This document shows positions 1-8,748 of a stretch of 64,000 bases of DNA, in pieces. The position numbers were made by a program, and so were the translations under genes. The notes under the pieces are model-generated. The model had not been told where the DNA came from, did no database searches, and worked only from the letters and a program-made list of their open reading frames with translations. How positions within the stretch are numbered: the stretch's first letter is position 1; each line of letters starts with the position of its first letter. Source of the stretch: an uncultured Rikenellaceae bacterium (lineage in GTDB: Bacteria; Bacteroidota; Bacteroidia; Bacteroidales; Rikenellaceae); the NCBI GenBank assembly GCA_947038405.1, contig CAMQVY010000003.1:34815-98814 (forward strand), in the 5' to 3' direction.

Positions 1-3000
1 TACACTGCAAATAAGGCAAAATATGATCTTTTAGTATCGACTCTAAGCGATGTTAAGTGTAACATTGAGCGAGGTAATGAGGAGTATATTAAAAAAGGTG
101 AAGAGTTATTAAAACTTAGTAGAGATATATTACTTTCAAACCCACTACTTGATGTAGATAAAATAGTTGTTAGTAGATTCAAAATGGGGAGTAATGCTAG
201 AAATGGTATGGCTCCAAGTATTGGATCTGCGGCGAATAACTATTCAAATATGTACTCTGCTGCTCGTACAGGTTTTGATGCTGAGATTGCTGAGTTGAGT
301 AATCTTCGTGGAGAAGTTAAAATTAGAACTATACATGAGCCTAAAAGAGATGTTAATATTGCCGATCTTCAGATACATTGGGATGCAGACAAATTAATTT
401 TTTCATCTTTGGATGATAAAAATCGCTGGCAGGTATTTGAAGTTGGTGTTGATGGATCTGGATTCAAACAAAAAATTAAATTGAATGAGCCAGATGTAGA
501 GTTTTGTGACCCTAATTATCTTCCTGATGGGCGTATTATTGCTGCTTCTACTGCTGGATATAATGCTGTGCCATGTGTGAATGGATCTGATGCTGTGGGT
601 AACTTATCTCTTTATGACACTAAAGATGGTAGCTTCAGACGTCTTACTTTTGACCAAGATAATAATTGGAATCCAGTTGTTATGAATAATGGTCGTGTGA
701 TGTTCACTCGTTGGGAGTACACAGACCTTACGCACTACTTCTCTCGTATTATTATGCACATGAACCCTGATGGTACTGAGAATAAAGCTCTATATGGTAG
801 TGGTTCATTTTGGCCTAATAGTACGTTTGATATCAAACCTCTTCCTGGAAGTTCATCTAAATTTGTAGGTGTTATCTCTGGTCACCATGGTATCGCGAGA
901 TCTGGTAGATTGATGATTTTTGACCCTACAAAATCTCGAAAAGAGGCTGAGGGTGTTGTACAGGAGTTACCTTACCGTAATAGAGAAGTTATTCCTGAAA
1001 TTAAGGATTATCTTGTTAATGGTGTGTGGCCACAGTTTATACGTCCATACCCTATAAGTGATAAATACTTCCTAGTTTCTGCAAAATTAACTCCTGAATC
1101 TCTATGGGGTATCTATTTAGTTGATGTATTTGATAACCTTACATGTATTGCTGAGTTTGAAGGTGAAGGGTTAAACTCTCCATTGTTGGTTACTAAAAGA
1201 GCAACACCTCCAGTTATTCCAGATCGTGTTAATTTAGAGGATAAAGAGGCAACTATTTTCATTCAAGATATTTATGCAGGTGAGGGTTCTATGGGACTAC
1301 CTCGTGGTACTGTTAAAGAGTTACGTATCTTAGCTTACGAGTATGCTTATATGCACGGAGCTTCAGACCATGATGCCCAAGGTATTCAGTCTGGTTGGGA
1401 TATTAAACGTCTTCTTGGTACTGTTCCTGTTGAAGAGGATGGATCTGTAATTTTTACTGCTCCTGCAAATACTCCAATCTCACTTCAACCTGTTGATAGT
1501 GATGGTAGAGCTGTTCAGTGGATGCGTAGTTGGTTTACCCCTATGCCAGGCGAAACTGTCTCTTGTATTGGTTGTCATGAAGATCAAAATCAGATTCCAA
1601 TCCCTAAGCGTGTTATTGCATCTGAGCGTAAACCGCACAAGATTAAGACTCCAGAGGGTGGTGCTCGTCCATTTACATTTGATTTGGAGATTCAACCAAT
1701 TCTGGATCGTGCTTGTATCTCGTGCCATAAAGATGGTAGTGATGTAAACTTTACTACTCGTATTGATAAGAAGTATCCTCGTTTTGGAAGACCTTGGAAT
1801 AAGAGTTATTTAGAGTTGATGCCTTACGTGTATCGTCAAGGACCTGAAGCTGATATGTATGTTTTGAAGCCGTATGAGTATCATGCGTCTAATTCGGAGT
1901 TAGTTAGAATCTTGAAAACTGGACACCATGGTGTTGAGTTAACTGACAAAGAGTGGAGAACAATATATAATTGGATCGATTTTAATGCACCATACCATGG
2001 AGCATTCTTAAATCTTCCGAAGCATAATAATTTCGATCAGTATGATCGTCGTATTGAGTTGGCTAACAAGTACAATAATGGTGCGGGTGTAGATTGGAGA
2101 GAAGAGGTTAAGAACTATTCTGAGTATCTTGATTCTAAAGGTGAAGTTGAGGCTGTTATGCCAGAAGCACCGAAGCCTATTAAAACTAAGAAAACGAAAC
2201 TATCTTCATGGCCATTGAGCCCTGAACAAGCTAAGGAGTTACAAGCTGAAAATGGTGACATTAGACGTGAGATCGAATTTGCTCCAGGTGTTAATATAAC
2301 ATTCGTTTGGATTCCAGCAGGTAAATTTGCAATGGGTTCTAATGATGGACAGAGAGATAATGCACCTGCATTTAAGACTGAGGTTAAAGAAGGATTTTGG
2401 ATGTCCGAAACAGAGATTACTAATGAGCAGTATTGTGCACTGTTTCCTGAGCATGATAGTCGTATAATTGGTCAGTTCTGGAAGGATCATACTACTGCTG
2501 GTTACTGGGCAAATAAACCACAACAACCAGTTATACGTGTCTCTTTTGAAGAGGCACAAGAGTATTGTAGTGTTTTAGCGGAGTCTGTACCTAATTTAGG
2601 ATTGAAGGTATCACTACCTACTGAAACTGAGTGGGAGTGGGCTTGTAGAGGTGGAAATGATGGTGATTTTTGGTATGGTAACTCAAATACTGATTTCGGT
2701 AAGTTTGAAAATATGGCAGATGCTAAACTTTCAGATATGGCTGTAATTGGTGTTGACCCTAAGCCAATGTCAAAGAATAGTTCTCTACGTCCATATTGGG
2801 ACTATCTTCCTAAGGAGTCATCGGTTAACGATGGTGCAATGATTACAACTGAAGTTGGTAGCTATAAGCCAAATGTTTGGGGATTGAAAGATATGCACGG
2901 TAATGTTGCTGAGTGGACTGAGTCTGACTATACACTATACCCACTTAAATCTAAGAACGTTTCAGATAGAAAAGTTGTTCGTGGTGGATCTTGGACTGAT

Positions 3001-3093
3001 AGACCTAAATACTCTACTTCTTATAGTAGAAAGGCATTCTACCCTTGGCAAAAAGTTTACAATGTTGGATTCCGTATCATTCTTACGCAATAA
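1..3093 (+). CDS. HzsA-related diheme protein fused to a SUMF1-like domain (5' partial)
   Basis: The reading frame is open from the first base of the window, so the true start lies upstream; 1030 codons are visible. The first ~750 visible residues resemble proteins related to the alpha subunit of hydrazine synthase: a beta-propeller-like part with repeats such as DPNYLPDGR and RWEY, then two c-type haem sites, CIGCH at 522-526 and CISCH at 572-576. Residues ~755-1028 form a SUMF1/formylglycine-enzyme-like domain (WIPAGKFAMGS, TETEWEWACRGG, DMHGNVAEW, RGGSW at 994-998). The two copper-binding cysteines of true formylglycine enzymes are replaced by D1000 and S1005, so that activity is unlikely. 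The protein is clearly paralogous to the gene at 46041-48401, which lacks the SUMF1 part. The next gene is the haem-ligation protein CcsBA, which fits a periplasmic cytochrome. Substrate and reaction are unknown; hydrazine synthesis is not implied. Confidence 0.85.
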   Translation, partial: YTANKAKYDLLVSTLSDVKCNIERGNEEYIKKGEELLKLSRDILLSNPLLDVDKIVVSRFKMGSNARNGMAPSIGSAANNYSNMYSAARTGFDAEIAELSNLRGEVKIRTIHEPKRDVNIADLQIHWDADKLIFSSLDDKNRWQVFEVGVDGSGFKQKIKLNEPDVEFCDPNYLPDGRIIAASTAGYNAVPCVNGSDAVGNLSLYDTKDGSFRRLTFDQDNNWNPVVMNNGRVMFTRWEYTDLTHYFSRIIMHMNPDGTENKALYGSGSFWPNSTFDIKPLPGSSSKFVGVISGHHGIARSGRLMIFDPTKSRKEAEGVVQELPYRNREVIPEIKDYLVNGVWPQFIRPYPISDKYFLVSAKLTPESLWGIYLVDVFDNLTCIAEFEGEGLNSPLLVTKRATPPVIPDRVNLEDKEATIFIQDIYAGEGSMGLPRGTVKELRILAYEYAYMHGASDHDAQGIQSGWDIKRLLGTVPVEEDGSVIFTAPANTPISLQPVDSDGRAVQWMRSWFTPMPGETVSCIGCHEDQNQIPIPKRVIASERKPHKIKTPEGGARPFTFDLEIQPILDRACISCHKDGSDVNFTTRIDKKYPRFGRPWNKSYLELMPYVYRQGPEADMYVLKPYEYHASNSELVRILKTGHHGVELTDKEWRTIYNWIDFNAPYHGAFLNLPKHNNFDQYDRRIELANKYNNGAGVDWREEVKNYSEYLDSKGEVEAVMPEAPKPIKTKKTKLSSWPLSPEQAKELQAENGDIRREIEFAPGVNITFVWIPAGKFAMGSNDGQRDNAPAFKTEVKEGFWMSETEITNEQYCALFPEHDSRIIGQFWKDHTTAGYWANKPQQPVIRVSFEEAQEYCSVLAESVPNLGLKVSLPTETEWEWACRGGNDGDFWYGNSNTDFGKFENMADAKLSDMAVIGVDPKPMSKNSSLRPYWDYLPKESSVNDGAMITTEVGSYKPNVWGLKDMHGNVAEWTESDYTLYPLKSKNVSDRKVVRGGSWTDRPKYSTSYSRKAFYPWQKVYNVGFRIILTQ

Positions 3094-3132
3094 ATAGTTA
3101 TACATTGAACGTAAAGAGAATATAAGTTTTCA

Positions 3133-3187
3133 AAGAGGTTTTATTTAGGTGTTAGTCTGTGTGGCTCATACTTAGGTAAAACCTCTT
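3133..3187 (+). promoter_or_regulatory. Hairpin in the leader between the HzsA-like gene and ccsBA
   Basis: An 11-base arm (AAGAGGTTTTA) is repeated as an exact inverted copy 33 bases later (TAAAACCTCTT). No T-run follows, so it does not look like an intrinsic terminator. A second short hairpin (ACTGC, 7 bases, GCAGT) lies near 3229-3245. Together they could modulate expression or RNA processing between the two genes. No known riboswitch class was recognised. Confidence 0.4.
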
Positions 3188-3270
3188 CGGAAGTTTAGAT
3201 GCTTAGTTTGAGAAAGCTACGATACTGCGAATTTTGCAGTTGACGTATATACTTTATAAAAAAATATAAT

Positions 3271-5640
3271 ATGTTAAAGAAAATAGTTTCATCTCCAATT
3301 GTAATGTTAGCTCTTATTGTGATTTATTCTATAAGTTTAGGGGTTGCTACATTTATTGAACGAGATATGGGTGTAGAGTTTTCGAGAGGTTATATTTATC
3401 ATAACTTGTGGTTTATTTTATTGCAATTTGTAATGGTTGTGAATGCTGTTGCAATTATATATAAAAGAGGATTATTTAGATGGAGCAAGTTTGGTGCATT
3501 ACTATTCCACCTGAGTTTTGTTGTTATATTATTAGGTGCTCTTATAACACACAAGTGGAGTGAAGAGGGTATTATGCACATTCGAGAGGGTGCAACATCT
3601 AGTGTCGTATACTTGGCAGATAAGACACAAATTAATCTCCCAATAGAGGTTCAATTAGATGATTTTGTATTGGCTAGATATCCAGGTTCTCAATCTCCAT
3701 CATCTTATGAGAGCAATGTGACAGTGCTATATGATGGCGAGGAGTCAAAGCACCTAATCAGAATGAATCAAGTGATGAATATTGGGAATTACCGCTTTTT
3801 TCAATCGTCATATGATCCCGATGAACGTGGTAGTGTATTGACTGTTAACTATGATTTTCCAGGTATGCAGATAACATATCTAGGGTATCTGTTATTAGTT
3901 TTAGGATTTGTTATAACACCTTTTCAAAAATATTCAAGATTTAGACAACTCAATAGTTCTTTTAAAAAAATTGGTGTTGTTGCATTTTTTGTGCTTGTTT
4001 CAAGTAGTAGTTACGCAAACTCTAATTTGCCTTCAGTGCCTGCAAATCATGCAAAAGAGTTTGGTGGGCTATTGGTGCAAAATCCCAAAGGTAGACTAGA
4101 GCCAGTAAATACTTGGAGCTCTAAAATAGTTAGAAAAATATATCACGATACTAATTTTAAGGGGTATAGTTCCGATCAGATACTATTGAATCTATTTGTA
4201 TTTCCAGGGTATTGGGCTGAAGAGCCCTTGATTATGGTTGATAACAAAGAGGTTCGTAAATTAGTTGGAGATAAAGGATCTGAGTATTTATCTTATAGTG
4301 ATATGTTTAATCGTGAAGGAGAGTATGTTATACAGAAGAGTGTCGAGAAGGCGTACTCATTATCTCCATCTGAACGAAGTAAATTTGATAAAGATATTCT
4401 TGCTCTGGATGAGGTAATTAATATAATATATCAGATTCAACAAGGGCAGATGTTATCTCTATTTCCAAATCCAGATGCTACTAATACAAAATGGCTATCA
4501 TCTGGTGACGACCTGTCTCATTTAGATGGAAAAGACTCTCTTTTCATCTCTAAGATAATGGTGCATTATGGAGAGATGGCGTATGCGGGGGTTGAATCAG
4601 GAGATTGGAGTGGTGCTTCAGAGGTGCTTGGTATGATTAAAATATATCAAGATGCTAAGAATTTAAGTGTTGAGGTATCTGATAATCGTATAAAAGCAGA
4701 GCTTAAATATAACGAATGGGATATATTTGGACGTGTATTTAAGTTTTATCTTATTTGTGGAGCGATTTTATTATCACTCTGTTTCTATCAGCTTTTGAAA
4801 GGGATAGAACGCTTTAAAAAAGTACAATATATATTAATTGGAGTAATTGCAACGGCATTCTTAGTGCAAACGATAGGGTTTATATTAAGATGGTATATAT
4901 CGAGCTATCCACCTTGGAGTAATTCATATGAAACAATGATTTTTATGGGTTGGGGAGTTGTTGCAATAGGTTTGTATCTATCTTTTAGAGCACCTATAAT
5001 CACAGCTTTAGCCTCTATACTTGCGGGTGTGCTACTATTTGTATCCTCACTTAACTGGATGAATCCAGATATAACTCCATTAGTTCCTGTACTGCAATCA
5101 TATTGGCTTATGTTGCACGTAGCCGTTATAATGATGGGATACGGATTCTTTTTCGTAAGTGCTTTGATTGGGATGTTTAATCTTGTGTTAAGCGGATTTA
5201 TTAAAGATGAAAATAAAAAAGTACTCGTAGATACGATAAAAAAGTGTACTGTACTAAATGAAATGGCGATGATTATCGGCACAGTACTCATGTGTATCGG
5301 AATATTTTTAGGAGCTGTTTGGGCGAATGAGTCTTGGGGTCGATATTGGGGCTGGGACCCAAAAGAGACTTGGGCACTCATTACAATGATGGTATATACT
5401 GGTGTGTTGCATATGAGATTTATACCTAAATTAAATAGTATATGGCTCTTTAATGTCAAGTCTGTATGGTCGATCCTTAGTGTTTTAATGACATATTTTG
5501 GTGTTAATTACTACTTATCTGGTCTACATTCGTATGGTAATAGTGGAGGAGAATTACTATCAATACCAGTAGTTATTGGTGTTACACTTTTAGTTTTGTT
5601 GACAGTTTGGAGCTTAAAATCTAGGAATAAGTTAAGTTAG
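3271..5640 (+). CDS. ccsA: Fused cytochrome c biogenesis protein CcsBA (ResB-CcsA)
   Basis: System II cytochrome c synthetase exports haem and attaches it to CXXCH motifs outside the cytoplasmic membrane. The 789-residue protein has a ResB/CcsB-like N-terminal part with membrane segments near 9-28, 45-66 and 74-96. A middle region of about 250 residues with a signal-like hydrophobic stretch ends near the SYANS sequence. The C-terminal CcsA part has many membrane segments. The tryptophan-rich haem-handling motif WGWDPKETW is at 693-701, and the expected flanking histidines are H616 (LHVAV) and H753 (GLHSYG). It starts 177 bases after the haem protein gene and is probably co-transcribed with it. 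Its clients are presumably that protein and the haem proteins encoded at 42.8-48.4 kb. This is a confident family call; only the precise clients are inferred. Confidence 0.93.
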   Translation: MLKKIVSSPIVMLALIVIYSISLGVATFIERDMGVEFSRGYIYHNLWFILLQFVMVVNAVAIIYKRGLFRWSKFGALLFHLSFVVILLGALITHKWSEEGIMHIREGATSSVVYLADKTQINLPIEVQLDDFVLARYPGSQSPSSYESNVTVLYDGEESKHLIRMNQVMNIGNYRFFQSSYDPDERGSVLTVNYDFPGMQITYLGYLLLVLGFVITPFQKYSRFRQLNSSFKKIGVVAFFVLVSSSSYANSNLPSVPANHAKEFGGLLVQNPKGRLEPVNTWSSKIVRKIYHDTNFKGYSSDQILLNLFVFPGYWAEEPLIMVDNKEVRKLVGDKGSEYLSYSDMFNREGEYVIQKSVEKAYSLSPSERSKFDKDILALDEVINIIYQIQQGQMLSLFPNPDATNTKWLSSGDDLSHLDGKDSLFISKIMVHYGEMAYAGVESGDWSGASEVLGMIKIYQDAKNLSVEVSDNRIKAELKYNEWDIFGRVFKFYLICGAILLSLCFYQLLKGIERFKKVQYILIGVIATAFLVQTIGFILRWYISSYPPWSNSYETMIFMGWGVVAIGLYLSFRAPIITALASILAGVLLFVSSLNWMNPDITPLVPVLQSYWLMLHVAVIMMGYGFFFVSALIGMFNLVLSGFIKDENKKVLVDTIKKCTVLNEMAMIIGTVLMCIGIFLGAVWANESWGRYWGWDPKETWALITMMVYTGVLHMRFIPKLNSIWLFNVKSVWSILSVLMTYFGVNYYLSGLHSYGNSGGELLSIPVVIGVTLLVLLTVWSLKSRNKLS

Positions 5641-5704
5641 TTTTTCTTTGATATTACTCTTTGAATTAGTGTGTAATCTAAATTAAAACTATATTTGATG
5701 CGAT

Positions 5705-5726
5705 TACTACCTAAAAATAGGTAGTA
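5705..5726. promoter_or_regulatory. 22-base palindrome: possible operator or weak terminator
   Basis: TACTACCTA and TAGGTAGTA form a perfect 9-base inverted repeat around four A's. It lies 30 bases upstream of the predicted -33 box of the hemerythrin operon and 65 bases after ccsBA. It could be an operator for a dimeric regulator or the end of the ccsBA transcript; there is no T-run, so the second is less likely. Confidence 0.35.
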
Positions 5727-5755
5727 TCTATTTGGAATATACCTATAAAGAGGAG

Positions 5756-5786
5756 TTGTATAAGAATAAGTCTTACACTATATTTG
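5756..5786 (+). promoter_or_regulatory. Bacteroidota-type promoter for the hemerythrin-regulator operon
   Basis: TTG at 5756-5758 is separated by 20 bases from TATATTTG at 5779-5786, matching the TTG-N19-21-TAnnTTTG pattern. Transcription would start near 5793, giving a long untranslated leader. Confidence 0.6.
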
Positions 5787-5902
5787 TATCAGAACATAAG
5801 GTGATAGTTATAGAGCTTTATTTTGTTATTTAATACTTGTTACTTTGGTTGTATTAAATAGCTATTGAAGAGAAAACCATAAACAAAATATATGCAGTGT
5901 AG

Positions 5903-5941
5903 TAAGACTCCTTTTAGATAAGCCACTAAATAGGAGTCTTA
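5903..5941 (+). promoter_or_regulatory. Strong hairpin in the leader of the hemerythrin gene
   Basis: TAAGACTCCT pairs perfectly with AGGAGTCTTA, and inside it TTTAG pairs with CTAAA. It stands between the predicted start of transcription and the gene, without a following T-run. It could be an attenuator, a processing site, or the 3' end of a short transcript. Confidence 0.45.
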
Positions 5942-6022
5942 TTGCTATGAAATAGTATTTATTTATATTGCATAATAAATAAAATATAAGTTACGTTAAA
6001 TAGGATGTAATCCAAAGATTGT

Positions 6023-6718
6023 ATGTATAGAATAGTGAAATATGAGGCCCATGACCGTATGGGCGATTTAATATGTGATAATTATCCTATGTTACTTGTG
6101 ATGAGTAGATTTGGAATATCTCTTGGTTTTGGAGAGTATTCTATTGGTGATGTATGTAATAATAATAGAGTAGATGTAAAAACATTTTTATCTGTTGTTA
6201 ACTTATTGGTAGATGAGTCCGATAGTGTTGAGAATATAGATAAGACAGATATATCAATCCCTGCTCTAATTGAGTACCTTAGTCGATCACATAAATATTT
6301 TATCGACTATCGTCTACCTTCAATACGAAAAAAATTAGTTATTGCACTAGGTGATTGTCTTAATGATATTAATCTTGTGATAATTAAGTATTATGATGAG
6401 TATGTATCTGAGGTAAATAAGCACATAATGTATGAGGAGCGTAAAGTTTTTAAGTATGTAGATTCATTAATGAGTGACAATGCCTTGGTTAATTATAAGA
6501 TTGAAATTTTCAGCAAAAGACACGATGATGTAGACAATAAGCTCACTGAATTAAAGGATATTATAATTAAGTACTATCCTGGAAATAGCAGTAATGAGTT
6601 AAATAGTGTGTTATTTGATATTTTCTCATGCGCAAAAGATTTGGCATCGCATAATAGGGTGGAAAATTCACTATTTATTCCTGCAATTAAGGAGTTAGAG
6701 AGGTTTAAAACACTTTAA
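6023..6718 (+). CDS. Hemerythrin-domain protein of the RIC/YtfE/ScdA family
   Basis: Proteins of this family carry a diiron centre and are linked to repair of iron-sulfur clusters or of other iron proteins after nitrosative or oxidative stress. All six expected iron ligands are visible in the 231 residues: H90, H134 with E138, H167, and H210 with E214, the same spacing as in YtfE. The N-terminal ~60 residues resemble the ScdA_N domain but lack its double-cysteine motif. It is cytoplasmic (no signal peptide). The regulator gene follows after one base, so the two form an operon. The start ATG gives a full N-terminal domain. The family call is firm; the repair role is inferred from homologues. 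Confidence 0.85.
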   Translation: MYRIVKYEAHDRMGDLICDNYPMLLVMSRFGISLGFGEYSIGDVCNNNRVDVKTFLSVVNLLVDESDSVENIDKTDISIPALIEYLSRSHKYFIDYRLPSIRKKLVIALGDCLNDINLVIIKYYDEYVSEVNKHIMYEERKVFKYVDSLMSDNALVNYKIEIFSKRHDDVDNKLTELKDIIIKYYPGNSSNELNSVLFDIFSCAKDLASHNRVENSLFIPAIKELERFKTL

Positions 6719-6719
6719 T

Positions 6720-7310
6720 ATGGGACAAAGAGTACATATTTTTATTGCAGAACCATCCCCAATAATTAGGAGCGGTCTAATATCTATACTGAAAGAGATT
6801 CCGAATATAGATATAGCTGAAATTAGTGATATGTCAACATTATTGACTAAAATACAGAGGTATACCCCTGATATATTAATTGTAAATCCATCTTATATCG
6901 GGTTGTTATCTCTTAATCAAATGCGATCTAAGATAGGGGGAGATGTTAAAATCATTGCATTGCAATACTCCATATTAGATGAGATAATTTTAAATCAATA
7001 TGATGAGATAATATCTATATACAGTAGCGTAGATACCATTAAGGATAAACTAATTGGAGTTATTCCTAAAAGTAGTGGTGAGATTGTAAAACAAGAATTG
7101 AGTAGTAGAGAAAAAGAGATTGTAGTTTGTATTGTGAAGGGTTTGACTAATAAGCAAATTGCAGATCAACTCTGTCTATCTACACATACGGTAATGACCC
7201 ATAGGAGAAATATAACAAATAAATTAGAGATACATAGCTCTTCTGGTCTTACAATATATGCCATTGTTAATAAGTTAGTTGAGCTAGATAAGATCAAAAC
7301 GTCAATTTAA
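6720..7310 (+). CDS. LuxR-type DNA-binding regulator with a degenerate receiver domain
   Basis: Residues 1-~120 have the length and hydrophobic pattern of a response-regulator receiver. The acidic pair that should follow the first beta strand is reduced to E11, and the phosphoacceptor position is N56 (ILIVNPS) instead of aspartate. Classical phosphorylation is therefore unlikely. The C-terminal ~65 residues are a clear LuxR/GerE helix-turn-helix (LSSREKEIV, GLTNKQIADQL, STHTVMTHRRNI). It follows the hemerythrin gene by one base and no histidine kinase is nearby. It may be controlled by a ligand, by protein contact, or simply by its amount. Its targets are not evident. Confidence 0.85.
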   Translation: MGQRVHIFIAEPSPIIRSGLISILKEIPNIDIAEISDMSTLLTKIQRYTPDILIVNPSYIGLLSLNQMRSKIGGDVKIIALQYSILDEIILNQYDEIISIYSSVDTIKDKLIGVIPKSSGEIVKQELSSREKEIVVCIVKGLTNKQIADQLCLSTHTVMTHRRNITNKLEIHSSSGLTIYAIVNKLVELDKIKTSI

Positions 7311-7363
7311 TACGTTAAATTGTAATATTTTTTATTAAATGGCTATTATTATATTATTTATGG

Positions 7364-7394
7364 TTTGTTTGTTGAGTTGAAATTACTATATTTG
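7364..7394 (+). promoter_or_regulatory. Bacteroidota-type promoter for the WecA/TagO-like gene
   Basis: TTTG at 7364-7367, a 19-base spacer and TATATTTG at 7387-7394 match the consensus closely. The predicted start near 7400 leaves a leader of about 64 bases. Confidence 0.65.
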
Positions 7395-7463
7395 CATAAC
7401 ACATTTGTGATTTTTGTCGCTATGTAATTTAAAGTGTAACTGTAGTTATTAAACGTTTATCCA

Positions 7464-8579
7464 ATGAACTTAATCTTGATCCTTTGCTTAATATCATTTT
7501 TTATTAGTATTGTCATTGCAGCCTATGCAATACCTGGAGTTTTGTATATATCAGTAAAGAAAAATTTACTAGATATGCCAAACGAACGCAAGCGTCATAG
7601 TGGAACGTGTTCTAGGTTGGGTGGTGTCGCTTTTTTGCCTGCTATATTTCTGTCGGCAACTCTGCCAATATCAATTTTTTCACTGTATGATGTAACTTTG
7701 TTGGAGTATATTACGCCAACATTTATTCTTACTCTAGTATCATCGATGTTGATTTATTTTATTGGGGTTACAGATGATATAATTGAGGTGCGCTATTATA
7801 AAAAATTTATATTTCAAATTATTGTTTCAATAATTATCGTTCTATCGGGTAACTATATTGATAATCTTTATGGTCTGCTTGGTATTTATGATATCCCTAT
7901 TTGGATTGGTATTCCTTTGACTATTTTTATTTTAGTATTTATAATTAACTCTGTAAATCTAATAGATGGTATTGATGGCTTAGCTTCCGGACTTTGTAGT
8001 GTCGCATTTGTAATATTTGGAATACTATTCATATTGAAAGGTGATGTTGTAAATGCTATACTCTCGGTTGTCTCCTTAGGGACATTATTACCGTTCTTTT
8101 TTTATAATGTATTTGGAATATCTGGAAAAAAGTATAAAATATTTATGGGCGATGGAGGTGCATTAATGATTGGACTTCTTTTAGCTTCTCTGGCAATATC
8201 TCTATTTAAAGGGAATGCAATAGTAGCTGGAGGAGAAGGGACTTCATTCTATGTAATTGCTGCAATATCACCACTTATTATACCTTGTTTTGATGTATTT
8301 AGAGTTGTTTTACGAAGATATAAGGACCACAAACCTCTGTTTTTACCAGATACAAATCACATTCACCATAAGTTTATTGCATTAGGTTTTTCGCACCATA
8401 TTGTAATGATGATTATAATAGGAATTTCGGCTTGCTTTACAATATTTAATATTATTACAAGTAAGTATTTGAATATTAATGTAATTATATTCTTTGATAT
8501 ATTAATATGGACAACTATGCATATTATATTAACAAGGAGAATTAAAAAACGTAATAGTAAAAAGATATTTACAACTTAG
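7464..8579 (+). CDS. MraY-family glycosyl-1-phosphate transferase (WecA/TagO-like)
   Basis: This polytopic inner-membrane enzyme transfers a sugar phosphate, usually GlcNAc-1-phosphate, from its UDP form to undecaprenyl phosphate, the first step of many surface polysaccharides. The 371 residues contain about ten hydrophobic segments and the family's catalytic sites: D104-D105 in a cytoplasmic loop, the LIDGIDGLASG motif (D168, D171), MGDGG with D230, and HIHHK at 299-303. Length is normal for WecA/TagO. It has its own promoter and ends at a bidirectional terminator, so it is monocistronic. It could prime the polysaccharide exported by the genes at 12.4-15.9 kb. The substrate sugar cannot be read from sequence. 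Confidence 0.88.
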   Translation: MNLILILCLISFFISIVIAAYAIPGVLYISVKKNLLDMPNERKRHSGTCSRLGGVAFLPAIFLSATLPISIFSLYDVTLLEYITPTFILTLVSSMLIYFIGVTDDIIEVRYYKKFIFQIIVSIIIVLSGNYIDNLYGLLGIYDIPIWIGIPLTIFILVFIINSVNLIDGIDGLASGLCSVAFVIFGILFILKGDVVNAILSVVSLGTLLPFFFYNVFGISGKKYKIFMGDGGALMIGLLLASLAISLFKGNAIVAGGEGTSFYVIAAISPLIIPCFDVFRVVLRRYKDHKPLFLPDTNHIHHKFIALGFSHHIVMMIIIGISACFTIFNIITSKYLNINVIIFFDILIWTTMHIILTRRIKKRNSKKIFTT

Positions 8580-8663
8580 ATTTTAATTAAGTTTGTCTAA
8601 ACATTTCTAATATTTAGACAAATTTATAGTCATAAGTATTATATATATAATCGTTACAATCCA

Positions 8664-8708
8664 AAATAAGTCATCTCATAAAATGTAGTTTTATGAGATG
8701 ACTTATTT
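8664..8708. terminator. Bidirectional intrinsic terminator between convergent genes
   Basis: A perfect 20-base stem (AAATAAGTCATC... with its exact complement) closes over a 5-base loop. A-rich and T-rich flanks make it usable from both strands. It separates the plus-strand WecA-like gene from the minus-strand peptidase gene. Confidence 0.8.
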
Positions 8709-8748
8709 AACTTTTAAGGTTTAGTATCGTATGGAATTCGTAGTGTAT

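Larger units (their letters stand above)
5641..6022. other. Gene-free stretch with a promoter and two inverted repeats
   Basis: No coding frame is convincing in these 382 bases. They hold a 9-base inverted repeat at 5705-5726, a good Bacteroidota promoter at 5756-5786 and a strong hairpin at 5903-5941, all listed separately. The promoter implies an unusually long leader of about 230 bases for the hemerythrin gene. Confidence 0.6.

Noticed and set aside
184..3093. Start of the left-edge gene at the first ATG
   Set aside because: The same frame is open to the first base of the window and continues the protein's N-terminal helix, so the ATG is internal.
4905..5459. 184-codon open frame on the minus strand inside ccsBA
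   Set aside because: It lies wholly opposite the conserved CcsA membrane core, has unlike composition, and shows no family motif; a shadow of the real gene.
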